In this document: piece by piece, positions 16,023 to 24,995 of the stretch | Numbering within the stretch: position 1 is the stretch's first letter | How the letters are laid out: the number at the start of each line of letters is the position of its first letter | DNA from: Sediminibacterium sp. | Lineage (GTDB): Bacteria > Bacteroidota > Bacteroidia > Chitinophagales > Chitinophagaceae | NCBI GenBank assembly: GCA_017983845.1 | Contig: JAGOAO010000012.1 | Coordinates: 1 to 51,223, forward strand | DNA: 51,223 nucleotides | Direction: 5' to 3' | The notes under the pieces: generated by a model | The model's input: the letters and a program-made list of their open reading frames with translations, nothing else | What the model was told of the DNA's origin: nothing | The model's database searches: none | Translations under genes and position numbers: made by a program

Positions 16023-16071
16023 GGTTGGTTTTGGTCAAAATATTAGAAATTGCAATTCTAAAATAAAATAT

Positions 16072-16458
16072 ATGTCTAAACAGATCATCCAAACCAATAA
16101 AGTGCCTGCGCCAATTGGTCCATATAGTCAAGCAGTGATTGCCAATGGATTTTTATTTGCAAGTGGGCAAGTTGCTTTTGATCCTGCCACAGGTGAATTA
16201 GTATTGAGTTCTATCGAAGCTGAAACAAAGCAAGTCATGGAAAATATCAAAGCAATTTTAGAGGAAGCTAAAATCAACTTTGATCATATTGTGAAGACCA
16301 GCATCTTTTTAAGTAATATGGATTTATTTGCTGCAGTGAACCAAGTATACGGCAGTTATTTTACAGCGGATTTCCCTGCTCGTGAAACAGTAGCTGTGAA
16401 AACATTGCCTAGAAACGTGAATGTTGAAATTAGTGTTACAGCTGTGATGCAGCCATAG
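16072..16458 (+). CDS. ridA: RidA family enamine/imine deaminase
   Basis: A 128-residue protein of the YjgF/YER057c/UK114 family that hydrolyses reactive 2-aminoacrylate and related enamines released by PLP enzymes. It has the family N-terminal APIGPYSQAV (13-22) and the catalytic arginine in PARETVAV (R105). Length and sequence are typical of the canonical RidA branch. It is divergent from tsaB with a 74-base gap. Confidence 0.94.
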   Translation: MSKQIIQTNKVPAPIGPYSQAVIANGFLFASGQVAFDPATGELVLSSIEAETKQVMENIKAILEEAKINFDHIVKTSIFLSNMDLFAAVNQVYGSYFTADFPARETVAVKTLPRNVNVEISVTAVMQP

Positions 16459-16485
16459 ACTTATGTATCACTAGTTGATGAAACA

Positions 16486-17466
16486 TTATTTTGATGTAGC
16501 ATTAAATTGATAACTCGTTTCAAAATAAATTTGTTCTTGGGGTTCCACTAGTTGGAGCCCCATTTTATTGTTAAAACAATTGGGTGCGCCACTTAAATTT
16601 TCAATTGCAATACTTTGTCGGTCGTCGGGCGTGTAGAGCTGTAAATAAGGATAATTGTGTATTGGCGTTACTGTGATTGTTTTTCCTTCATGACTTAATT
16701 GAATCCTATTTTGGGATGGCTGCAGCAAGTAACAATCATCAAAATGAGTTGTGCCTATTGGTTTTCCTATGTTAAAACTATTGGCTTCAATTATTTTTCC
16801 AGTAGGAATCATTGAATCATTCATCTCAAGTTTACCATCGGATGTAAATGCAAGTGTATACGCATCTACAAAGCCACCTAATGTAAAATAGGGATGCCAT
16901 CCATCCATGATCGGGATTGCATGGTTCGATATATTGCGTATCGTTGTTTTAATGCCAATGAGGCTGTTTGCATATAAAGACCATTGAATCCTAATTTGAT
17001 AGGGGAATGGAAAACCGGGGTCTGTTCCTTGATAATCAAATCCAAGTTCAACCACCGCGCGGTCTTCGTGAATTGCGGATGAAAGCAGTTCAAAATTTGC
17101 ATCATAGATCAATCCATGCATGGCATGTTCGCCTAAATAGAATTTGTCGAATCGATATGTTTGATCTTCCCAGTGGTACATGCCTTTATTGATGCGGCAA
17201 GAAAATGGGCTCATTTTGCCACTTCTAAATCCGTTCATTTCAAAACTCAAATCTTTGTCTACTGACAATTTGTTGACTGACCCGTTGTCATTTAAATCGG
17301 TTTGATTGCCTACAATAAGTTCCAAAAGCTGGGACTCGAATTGAACCTTCCAGCTATTCATTAAAGCACCCTTACAATGTATGGTCACATTAGTATCATT
17401 GTTATAATCAATTAGTTGGATGCTTTTACTGCTTTCTTTTCCTTGTATTTTTAGGTCAAATGCCAT
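16486..17466 (-). CDS. Aldose 1-epimerase family protein
   Basis: A 326-residue galactose-mutarotase-fold protein interconverting anomers of a hexose or hexose phosphate. The conserved histidines are H117 (AMHG) and H191 (DGWHPYF). DD in HFDDCYLL and a late acidic residue (E311 in PQEQ) stand near the positions of the catalytic base. It has no signal peptide, so it is cytoplasmic. It converges on ridA, with 27 bases between the stops. Substrate is not readable from sequence. Confidence 0.88.
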   Translation of the reverse strand: MAFDLKIQGKESSKSIQLIDYNNDTNVTIHCKGALMNSWKVQFESQLLELIVGNQTDLNDNGSVNKLSVDKDLSFEMNGFRSGKMSPFSCRINKGMYHWEDQTYRFDKFYLGEHAMHGLIYDANFELLSSAIHEDRAVVELGFDYQGTDPGFPFPYQIRIQWSLYANSLIGIKTTIRNISNHAIPIMDGWHPYFTLGGFVDAYTLAFTSDGKLEMNDSMIPTGKIIEANSFNIGKPIGTTHFDDCYLLQPSQNRIQLSHEGKTITVTPIHNYPYLQLYTPDDRQSIAIENLSGAPNCFNNKMGLQLVEPQEQIYFETSYQFNATSK

Positions 17467-17480
17467 AGACTGTGTTTGAG

Positions 17481-17510
17481 TTGAAAATTAAAACTATTCT
17501 ATTAACTTTG
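17481..17510 (+). promoter_or_regulatory. Complete Bacteroidota promoter (-33 and -7)
   Basis: TTG (17481-17483), a 19-base spacer and TAACTTTG (17503-17510) fit the Bacteroidota sigma consensus in both elements and in spacing. The ATG of the next gene is 18 bases downstream. This is the best promoter match in the window. Confidence 0.7.
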
Positions 17511-17528
17511 AAAGATCAATTTTTAAGT

Positions 17529-18101
17529 ATGCGCACTATTTTATCTTTTCTTTTTATGGTTTTAGTTGTACCGATTTTTGGACAGGTTTGGTCTAAATAC
17601 GATAGTACGATGAAAATTGGCAAAGCAGGTTACCGTATTGCCTGCTTAAACAGGAGTCCTGATAGAAATGTGTTAAATATTCGTCCAGTTGGATTTAAGT
17701 CAGAATCTAGGGAAGCGTCTATAGAAATTAGAGCGAGGGTGTATGGTGCTGAAATTGACGATTTAAACAATGATGGCTTTCCTGATATTGTAATTTATAT
17801 TGAAGATGCTGCAGGTAAAAAAAGTATTTTCCCGATTTGTTCTCAAGACAACGAAAGAATCGCACCCATTTTATTTCCCGATATCTTAAATGATATGGAA
17901 ATGAGTAAAGGCTATAGAGGCAAGGATGAATACAAATTAGTGGAAGGTGTATTGTTTAGGAAGTTTCCTGTCTATCCTACTGACACTGCCATTAAAGTCC
18001 CTACAAATAAAATGAGGCAATTGATGTATCGTGTTGTGCCAGGAGAAAGAGATTCATGGAAATTTAAAATGTTTAAGCAATTTGAATTTACTGCCAACTA
18101 A
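17529..18101 (+). CDS. Secreted protein of unknown function with an EF-hand-like loop
   Basis: The product has 190 residues from ATG 17529 (MRTILSFLFM), with a signal peptide ending PIFGQ. A GTG at 17472 would add 19 residues but lies before the promoter. A segment DDLNNDGFPDIV (about residues 77-88) has the spacing of a calcium-binding loop, as in FG-GAP or dockerin-type repeats, and is followed by a beta-strand pattern. I recognise no full domain. It converges on porZ and the two stop codons overlap (CTAA, 18098-18101). Confidence 0.72.
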   Translation: MRTILSFLFMVLVVPIFGQVWSKYDSTMKIGKAGYRIACLNRSPDRNVLNIRPVGFKSESREASIEIRARVYGAEIDDLNNDGFPDIVIYIEDAAGKKSIFPICSQDNERIAPILFPDILNDMEMSKGYRGKDEYKLVEGVLFRKFPVYPTDTAIKVPTNKMRQLMYRVVPGERDSWKFKMFKQFEFTAN

Positions 18102-20269
18102 TAACCTGCTGTAATCATAATTTTACCTACTGCTTTTTCATTGCCTGCTTCGTCCCGCACAAATATCAAATACATTCCAGATGCTACTTTGTGTTGATTT
18201 TGGTCTCGGCCATTCCATGTAGCCTGTCCTCCTAGTGCCCTTGTTTGTGCCATCAATTGCCCATTCAAATTCGTGATTTTAACTAGGGCATTATTGACTA
18301 AATTTTTTATGATGATTGGACCATTGTATGCTGGTGCAACAGGGTTGGGGTAAATTTTTATTTTGCTCTGATCGGTGCTTCCTTCAGTGGCTTGACCTTT
18401 ATAACTTATAATTTCATTCCCAGTAAAGAAAAAAACATCGCCTTCGCTTGGCTCAATGCCAATAGCGCGTACTTTGTTATTGGGGAGGGGACTATTTTCA
18501 GTAGTGAAATGCTGGAGTACTTCGGTACCATCTTTACTAATTAACCAGGCGCCATTATTGGTACCAATCCATTTTTGATTAGCGCCATCTACACTGATAC
18601 AATAAATGGTTTCCTTTTGAAATAAGTAACCATTAAATCCATTGCCTTCGACAATTGGCAAATAGGCATCGCATGCTTCATTGATATCGCCGCACTGATA
18701 TAGTGCAATACCATTGTCGGTCCCTACCCAAATAGTGCCATCTTTGTCTTGGGCAATAGAAGTCACTTCCATGCTAGGTAAATTGCCCGATCCTTTTCCT
18801 GTGTTTAACTGTCTCCAACGCGCTTGGTTATTTTGTTTTTGAAACAATAGAATGCCTTGTTGGGATGGACCTATGATCCAACTCAATCCATTGGATCCAA
18901 CAATCATTTGTTTCAAATTTGTAGTCAAAAAGCCTGCTGGAATTGGGAAGCTATTCCATTGTGTCCCTTCTTTTACAACAAGTCCAACCCCTTCTTTTAA
19001 GAGGGTCATACTCCCATCTGTATTTTGTTGAATGGATTGAATCGCGCCAACATTTGGATGAGGTAATGATACATTTACTGATCTTTGATTTGGATTGTAT
19101 TGGACTAATTGAGCACCCATGCCCATCCACCAACTTTGATCCAGTGGATCAATGGTTAGGGCTTCTATATTCGTTAAGTTTAAGTTTTGAACTTGATTGA
19201 TATTTGACCAGCCATTTTCATTTAAGCTAGACACCCCAATTTTATTTACACCATAGCTCATTAACAATTGTTGATTGGCAATTGCTATTTTCCCACTGCC
19301 TTGAGTGAGTGGACCGCCCAATGAAACCCATTTGGATTGTTCATTGTTTTGATACAATCCTTTATTATTATCTGCCACCCATATCGTATTGCCGTCTTTT
19401 AAAATCCCTACAGGGCGGGATAATACATTGGTGTCTACTAGAATAGTGTTGACCTTATTGCTATTCAGTTGAAGGACTGCGCCTTTGTTCCCATAAGTAA
19501 TGCCAGCATAAATTTGTGCTCCGTCTGTCGTAATTGTTTGAATGCTACCAGCATTGATTTGGTATGTTGGAATATTGGATGAGTAGGCGTAAATATGTTG
19601 TTGGTTATTAAAATACAATTGATCTTTAAATAGAAACATATTTTGAATGCCATTGATCCCGTTGGTGTTTTCCTGAATCCAATTGGTTCCTTGTCCCAAG
19701 ATGCTTGACCAGACACCGTTTTCTGTTAATGCGAATAATTTATTTTGGAAATTAACCGTTTGAAAAACACGAATAGTTTGACGGTTGTTATTGGGATAGA
19801 TGGTTTCTTTAATTTCTTTTTTTAATAAGTCTATTACAACAATCCCAAAATTACATGAGAGATAGGCATAGTTATGAATAACAATAAGATCATTGATGGT
19901 CTTGTCAGAAAATAAATTTGAAACGGATAGGTCATCTATCAAGGTGACTTGATCGTCCTGAACAATGTCTATTCGACTGTTTTTATATGCAATTACAAGT
20001 TGCGATGTAATGGGAGCCCAGGCAATTTTATGCACCCCAATTGCGTGTAAACCATTCGTTGTATTGAGGTAGTCTATTTCTTGCTTTGCATTTATTTGTA
20101 TTACCTGGTTGGCTGCTGCAATGTATAGATGGTCACCTTTGATGATTTGCTGAATGGAGTCATTTGCAAAATGTGCACGCCAAGTTCCTATTGGACCCAA
20201 TTGCATTTGAGCAATCGTTCCCTCATGAATGCCTAGAATACATAATATAACGCAGATCCATTTTTGCAT
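18098..20269 (-). CDS. porZ: Type IX secretion system protein PorZ
   Basis: A 723-residue exported protein: signal peptide (1-20, ending GTIAQ), about 600 residues of beta-propeller repeats (blades with IWVADNNKGLYQ, GTIWVGTDNGIALY, KWIGTNNGAWLI) and a C-terminal type A sorting domain (about 636-723, starting IKIYPNP and containing NLNGQL and SGMYLIF). PorZ is a surface component of the T9SS attachment complex and in Porphyromonas presents anionic LPS to the sortase PorU. The start lies one base from the upstream GH3 gene stop, so the two are cotranscribed. No other por gene is in the window. Confidence 0.86.
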   Translation of the reverse strand: MQKWICVILCILGIHEGTIAQMQLGPIGTWRAHFANDSIQQIIKGDHLYIAAANQVIQINAKQEIDYLNTTNGLHAIGVHKIAWAPITSQLVIAYKNSRIDIVQDDQVTLIDDLSVSNLFSDKTINDLIVIHNYAYLSCNFGIVVIDLLKKEIKETIYPNNNRQTIRVFQTVNFQNKLFALTENGVWSSILGQGTNWIQENTNGINGIQNMFLFKDQLYFNNQQHIYAYSSNIPTYQINAGSIQTITTDGAQIYAGITYGNKGAVLQLNSNKVNTILVDTNVLSRPVGILKDGNTIWVADNNKGLYQNNEQSKWVSLGGPLTQGSGKIAIANQQLLMSYGVNKIGVSSLNENGWSNINQVQNLNLTNIEALTIDPLDQSWWMGMGAQLVQYNPNQRSVNVSLPHPNVGAIQSIQQNTDGSMTLLKEGVGLVVKEGTQWNSFPIPAGFLTTNLKQMIVGSNGLSWIIGPSQQGILLFQKQNNQARWRQLNTGKGSGNLPSMEVTSIAQDKDGTIWVGTDNGIALYQCGDINEACDAYLPIVEGNGFNGYLFQKETIYCISVDGANQKWIGTNNGAWLISKDGTEVLQHFTTENSPLPNNKVRAIGIEPSEGDVFFFTGNEIISYKGQATEGSTDQSKIKIYPNPVAPAYNGPIIIKNLVNNALVKITNLNGQLMAQTRALGGQATWNGRDQNQHKVASGMYLIFVRDEAGNEKAVGKIMITAGY

Positions 20270-20270
20270 T

Positions 20271-23150
20271 TTATTTTTTTATCGCTTGGTAAATTTGCTC
20301 TTGAATTTTTGCTCTAAGATTCAAGTTGCTAAATGCCTTATTGTCCCTAGTAGGGAACACTCTGTTCGAAAGAAAAATATACAATAATTGATTTTCTGGA
20401 TCTGCCCAAACACATGTGCCCGTAAATCCTGTATGGCCAAATACACTTGTGGGTGCACTTAAACTTGGGTATGGATCTTTTGAAGTCGCATTGTCTTTCG
20501 CTGTTTTATCAAAACCTAAGCCCCTTCTACTTGTGGCAGATTGGTAACTCGTAAACAATTGAATCGTCTTGGGATCTAAGTATTGTTGACCATCCCAATT
20601 GCCTTTGTTCAATAGCATCATGTATAATTTTGCTAAATCAGTTGCATTGCTAAATAAGCCGGCATGTCCTGCAATGCCACCCATGGTGGATGCGCCTTCG
20701 TCATGTACAGAACCTTGAATTAATTCTTTTCTAAAATAGTTGTCTATCTCAGTTGCAGCAATATTGGATTTTTCTGCTCTTTCAAGCGGTAAAAATCCTG
20801 TACTACGCATGTTCATTGGCCCATAGAACGTCTTGGTGCAATATTCTTGAAGGCTCATGCCGGAAACTTGTTCTACAATATTGCCAAGGAAAATAAAGTC
20901 ATTATCGCTGTAGATATATTTTCCGGGGGTGGACACTGGACTATTCAATATTTTTATTCGAATACTATCCATCCAATTGTTAGCAAGGTATTTGCCAGGT
21001 GTCACCATCAATTGATGGGTCGCATCTTGCACAGGCACAATCCATTTTGAATGGATACTGCCATCTGCATTTAATAAGAATTCGTAAAATTTAATATAAG
21101 GGTACAAGCCTGCTTCATGTAAAAGCAAATCTTTTAAACGAATTGTTGCTTTTGCATTGCCTGCAACCCATGGCAAATAGTCGCCAATTGTTTTTTGAAT
21201 ATCCACTTTGCCTTCTTCTACTAATTTCATGATCGCTACGGTTGTAGCACTGGTCTTAGTGACAGAAGCAAGGTCATATAAAGTAGCATTGGTGACCAAG
21301 GGAGTTTGCTTTCCTGCAATGGTACCGTAGCTTTTATTAAAAACAATTTGATTGTCTTTGGCAACCAATACTTGACATCCAGGAATTGCTTCTTGTTGAA
21401 TTGCATCTGCAACGATAGAATCAATTAATGCCAATTTCGTTTGATCAATAATTGCTGGCAGGCATTGTTCTGCTAGAATTTTTTTTTTAACAGGTGCTTC
21501 TGAAAGCATACCATAATTCAATCCTTCCGCAATGGTTACTGGTAAAATCCCACTTGCTTGCGCTTTACCTTCAAGCCATTTTTGCACAGCGGCATGACTA
21601 TACTTGGTGTCTTCGTATGCCAATAAAATATTGTTGATCTTACTAAAATCGCCTACTGCATAAGGGTTTCCGAACAATACATGTATCCAATTTTCATGCC
21701 CCATACCATTTAAAAATTGTATTGTAGCTGCAGGGATTTCAAAATGATTTGCTGGCCTTCTGTTGTATCCATGAAGTCCAACAATAACTTGGTCATAGGC
21801 TTTCAAGCTGTCATTGATCAATGCCAATTCGTTTGCGTCTTTGCCATTTGTATAAAATACTTTCACCCCGAATGCCTTTGCCATTTCGGAAGTAAATGCA
21901 TTTGCATTTTTTGCATTGAATGCAAGGTAGGCCGTCTTGTTGTCCAATACAGGGCTATTGTTGGCTCTTAAGAATGTAAGTGATTGAGCAGCCATAGCGG
22001 TGTTGATGGTACCCACAGATTGATTTAGGTCTGCTACAATATGCGTGGTGTCAATTTGCTGAAACGAAGAAAGGCCATATTTGTATTTGGCTGTTAAAAT
22101 CTTTTTAACTCTTGCGTTAATTTCGGTGCGTTTAATCCTTCTTTCTTTAACCGCTGCTCTAATTTTTTTGATAGATTGTCCAATATCTCCCGGTAAACAT
22201 AACATATCGTTGCCCGCTAAAATGGCTTGCACATTGGCTTCTCCTTGTGGGAAGTAGTTAGCGATTGCTTTCATATCCATCGCATCGGTCACGCTAATAC
22301 CTTTAAAACCTAATTCCTTTTTCAATAATCCATTCACGGCTTTTGGGGACAATGATGTGGCATATTTTGGTCTGTCGTCAATGGCAGGTACAGATAAATG
22401 TGCGACCATAATTGATTCTACACCTGCATCAATCAAGGCTTTAAATGGCGCCAATTCTAGGCTATCTAATGCAGCTCTTGATTTTGTAATGACTGGTAAG
22501 TCTTTATGTGAATCCACAGTTACATCACCATGACCAGGGAAGTGTTTTGCAGTGGCCATTACACCATTGTCTTGCATCCCTTTCATATAGGCAATACCTT
22601 GTTGAATTACTTTCTCCTTACTTTGTCCAAAACTGCGGTCATTGATCACTGGATTCAATGGATTGTTATTGACATCAATATCTGGTGCATAATTGATTTG
22701 AATACCTAGTCTTTTGCATTGTGCTGCAATGGCTGCACCCATTTGGTAGACTAAGTTGCTAGATGTAAATGCACCCATGGACAATTGTCTTGGAAACAAT
22801 TCCACACTGTCCAAGCGCATGCCTACGCCCCATTCTGCGTCAATCGTAATAAATAAAGGGGTTTTAGCAATACTTTGGTATTTGTTTGTTTGCATCGCCT
22901 GACGTACTGGTCCACCTTGAAAAAAGCATAAGCCTCCTACATTGTATTGTTGAATCAATTGACTGATTGAATCTATTTTATCTTGTTTCCATTCGCTATG
23001 GGCTCTTAATACCATTAACTGGCCAATCTTCTCGTTCATATTTAAAGCAGAAAATTGTTTTCTCACCCATTTTTTCTCACTCATTTTTTGTGCGTCAACA
23101 GTGGTTGCTACACCTGTCAATAATAAGCCAACTAAAAGTATTTTTTTCAT
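20271..23150 (-). CDS. GH3 beta-N-acetylhexosaminidase fused to a serine hydrolase
   Basis: A 959-residue exported protein (signal peptide 1-20) in three parts. First is a NagZ-type GH3 domain (about 35-360) with KHFPGHGDVTVDSHKDLP carrying the Asp/His acid-base pair (D213, H215) and nucleophile D289 (VTDAMDM). Second is a GH3 C-terminal-like domain (about 380-550). Third is a beta-lactamase/penicillin-binding-like domain (about 570-959) with S629-x-x-K632 (SVTK), YSDND and GHTGFTG. It probably cleaves GlcNAc-MurNAc links and acts on the peptide or an ester in wall turnover. This fusion is known in Bacteroidota. It is followed directly by porZ. Confidence 0.92.
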   Translation of the reverse strand: MKKILLVGLLLTGVATTVDAQKMSEKKWVRKQFSALNMNEKIGQLMVLRAHSEWKQDKIDSISQLIQQYNVGGLCFFQGGPVRQAMQTNKYQSIAKTPLFITIDAEWGVGMRLDSVELFPRQLSMGAFTSSNLVYQMGAAIAAQCKRLGIQINYAPDIDVNNNPLNPVINDRSFGQSKEKVIQQGIAYMKGMQDNGVMATAKHFPGHGDVTVDSHKDLPVITKSRAALDSLELAPFKALIDAGVESIMVAHLSVPAIDDRPKYATSLSPKAVNGLLKKELGFKGISVTDAMDMKAIANYFPQGEANVQAILAGNDMLCLPGDIGQSIKKIRAAVKERRIKRTEINARVKKILTAKYKYGLSSFQQIDTTHIVADLNQSVGTINTAMAAQSLTFLRANNSPVLDNKTAYLAFNAKNANAFTSEMAKAFGVKVFYTNGKDANELALINDSLKAYDQVIVGLHGYNRRPANHFEIPAATIQFLNGMGHENWIHVLFGNPYAVGDFSKINNILLAYEDTKYSHAAVQKWLEGKAQASGILPVTIAEGLNYGMLSEAPVKKKILAEQCLPAIIDQTKLALIDSIVADAIQQEAIPGCQVLVAKDNQIVFNKSYGTIAGKQTPLVTNATLYDLASVTKTSATTVAIMKLVEEGKVDIQKTIGDYLPWVAGNAKATIRLKDLLLHEAGLYPYIKFYEFLLNADGSIHSKWIVPVQDATHQLMVTPGKYLANNWMDSIRIKILNSPVSTPGKYIYSDNDFIFLGNIVEQVSGMSLQEYCTKTFYGPMNMRSTGFLPLERAEKSNIAATEIDNYFRKELIQGSVHDEGASTMGGIAGHAGLFSNATDLAKLYMMLLNKGNWDGQQYLDPKTIQLFTSYQSATSRRGLGFDKTAKDNATSKDPYPSLSAPTSVFGHTGFTGTCVWADPENQLLYIFLSNRVFPTRDNKAFSNLNLRAKIQEQIYQAIKK

Positions 23151-23180
23151 ATCGAATTTATGTACTGCAATTTAAGGATA

Positions 23181-23214
23181 AAAAAAGGCTTACCTGTTGA
23201 TAGGTAAGCCTTTT
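23181..23214 (-). terminator. Terminator of the DUF5606 gene
   Basis: AAAAGGCTTACCT (23183-23195) and AGGTAAGCCTTTT (23202-23214) form a 13-bp stem with a 6-base loop. On the minus strand it ends in seven T. It separates the DUF5606 gene from the GH3 gene. Confidence 0.85.
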
Positions 23215-23281
23215 ATATAAAAATTTTATTTTAACTATCTAGTGATGTAAAAAGCCAGGCTTCTTCATCAACTGAAGCCTA

Positions 23282-23692
23282 CTAGGCTTCAGTTTCGCCT
23301 TCTTCAAGTTCAGGCAAGGTTGGTTCTACTTTATGCTGTTGTAATTGTGCGAACCATTTTACCATTTTCTTCATATCACTTGCATAAACACGCTCAAAAT
23401 CCATGTTTGGGTATACTTTTTTAAAGTAAGCCTGAGTTGCTTTTGCGTCTTTTTCGTTAGGAAGGGCTTCTTTTGACTTTCCCATCGCAATAAATACCTC
23501 TGCCAAAAACACGTTGTCTTTAGTTGTAAACACCTCAATGCTCTCTAAGTGAGAGAATTGATAGGCTCTAGAACTGATAAATTGGGTGGCATTTGTTTCC
23601 AAGGATCTCGCGATCGCTCCGTCACTTTTACTTGTTAATAATTCAAATAAACCTGACATACCAGATACGGAAATCAATTTGTTATACTCCAT
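23282..23692 (-). CDS. DUF5606 domain protein
   Basis: A 136-residue cytoplasmic protein that I recognise as the Bacteroidota DUF5606 family by MEYNKLISVSGMSGLFELL, the SKSDGAIARSLE segment and the HLESIEVFTTKDNVFL strand. The N-terminal half looks like a small SH3-like barrel and the C-terminal half is helical with an acidic tail (ELEEGETEA). The function is unknown. The frame opens earlier (23740) but the family starts at MEYNK. It is divergent from the KdnA-like gene. Its TAG stop lies inside a 9-bp hairpin (23272-23292). Confidence 0.85.
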   Translation of the reverse strand: MEYNKLISVSGMSGLFELLTSKSDGAIARSLETNATQFISSRAYQFSHLESIEVFTTKDNVFLAEVFIAMGKSKEALPNEKDAKATQAYFKKVYPNMDFERVYASDMKKMVKWFAQLQQHKVEPTLPELEEGETEA

Positions 23693-23756
23693 GGGATCTT
23701 GTCTTTTTTTTAGGAATGCAAAATACGGAAAAACCCTCAATTTTCATTTTTTAAAC

Positions 23757-23764
23757 TACCTTTG
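23757..23764 (+). promoter_or_regulatory. -7 box for the KdnA-rpoN unit
   Basis: TACCTTTG is an exact TAnnTTTG match, 22 bases before ATG 23787. The -33 region is AT-rich without a clear TTG. Confidence 0.5.
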
Positions 23765-23786
23765 TTTATCATTAAAAATCAAGCAT

Positions 23787-24986
23787 ATGCCCGGTTTTGA
23801 ATTCTTTGGAGAAGAAGAAAAGAAAGAAGTAAATGAAGTCCTGGAAACAGGAATTTTAATGCGTTATGGATTTGACGGTCCTCGAAAGGGGATTTGGAAA
23901 TCCAAAGAACTAGAAGCAGCAGTTTGTGCCACTTTTGGGGCTCAATATGCGCAACTTACCTCAAGCGGAACTGCTGCGTTAACAACAGCAATGGCAGCCT
24001 TGGGTATTGGTGCGGGAGACGAGGTGATTATGCCTGCTTTTACATTCGTAGCAAGTTTTGAAGCAATATTAAGTGCGGGTGCAATTCCTGTATTAGTGGA
24101 TATAGATGAAACATTGACATTGTCTCCAGCTGCAGTTAAGGCGGCAATTACATCCAAGACAAAATGCGTGATGCCAGTACACATGTGTGGTAGCATGGCG
24201 GACATGGATGCCTTAGTAGCAATTTGTAAAGAGCACAATTTAATTTTATTAGAAGATGCTTGTCAGAGTATCGGCGGAACCTATAAAGGAAAACATTTAG
24301 GTACCATTGGTCATGCCGGAACATTTTCTTTTGATTTTGTTAAAACAATTACATGCGGTGAAGGTGGAGTTGTGATGACCAATGATAAAGAAGTGTATAC
24401 TAAGTCTGATGCGTTTACAGACCATGGTCATGATCATTTAGGAGTAGATAGAGGTGCGGATTTGCATCCAGCTTTGGGGTATAATTTCCGCATCAGTGAA
24501 CTTCATGCTGCGGTTGGTTTAGCTCAAATTAGAAAATTAGATACTTTTTTAGCGATACAGAAAAAGAACAACCACATTTTACGTTCTTATTTAGAGCAAG
24601 TTCCTGGTATTCAATTTAGAGTAGTGCCAGATCCTTCAGGAGATAGTGCAAGCTTTTTAACTTGGTTTTTGCCAAGTCAGGAATTGACTGAGAAAGCAAT
24701 TGCGGCATTTAAAGAAGCGGGTATATTAGCTGGAAATTTTTATTGGTTTGCCAATAACTGGCATTATATCAGAAAATGGGATCATCTAAAAAATGCCACA
24801 AGCTTATATCCTTTGTCTGAGGCTCAACAAAAAGCCTTGATAGCACTACAACATACTGATTTTTCAAAAAGTGATGCAGTCATGAGCAAATGTATTTCAA
24901 CTGCGATTAGTTTAACATGGACAGAAGAGCAGGTGCATGAAAAAGGAGCAGCTTTCCTAGCAGTGTTAAAAAAAATTGTAGCGTAA
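23787..24986 (+). CDS. kdnA: KdnA-like DegT-family aminotransferase
   Basis: A 399-residue PLP enzyme of the DegT/DnrJ/EryC1/StrS sugar aminotransferases, with Schiff-base lysine K186 (DFVKTITCGEGG). Its start MPGFEFFG, DHGHDHLGVDRGA, NFRISELHAAVGLAQIRKLD, WFANNWHY and SDAVMSKCIS recall KdnA of Shewanella, which aminates the 8-position of the oxidised Kdo precursor for 8-amino-Kdo. The partner dehydrogenase KdnB, which makes the 8-keto sugar, is not in the window. The substrate is therefore inferred. A longer frame from 23586 is only an overlap with the DUF5606 gene. rpoN starts 9 bases after the stop. Confidence 0.82.
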   Translation: MPGFEFFGEEEKKEVNEVLETGILMRYGFDGPRKGIWKSKELEAAVCATFGAQYAQLTSSGTAALTTAMAALGIGAGDEVIMPAFTFVASFEAILSAGAIPVLVDIDETLTLSPAAVKAAITSKTKCVMPVHMCGSMADMDALVAICKEHNLILLEDACQSIGGTYKGKHLGTIGHAGTFSFDFVKTITCGEGGVVMTNDKEVYTKSDAFTDHGHDHLGVDRGADLHPALGYNFRISELHAAVGLAQIRKLDTFLAIQKKNNHILRSYLEQVPGIQFRVVPDPSGDSASFLTWFLPSQELTEKAIAAFKEAGILAGNFYWFANNWHYIRKWDHLKNATSLYPLSEAQQKALIALQHTDFSKSDAVMSKCISTAISLTWTEEQVHEKGAAFLAVLKKIVA

Positions 24987-24995
24987 GCTAGGATT

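Noticed and set aside
16043..16061. Near-palindrome TTAGAA...TTCTAA between tsaB and ridA
   Set aside because: Short, AT-rich and imperfect; such symmetry is expected by chance in this composition.
23252..23292. Three complementary arms (AGGCTTC, CTGAAGCCT, AGGCTTCAG) around the DUF5606 stop
   Set aside because: They can form alternative hairpins, but a clear terminator already lies at 23181-23214. I see no second function and kept it only as a remark.
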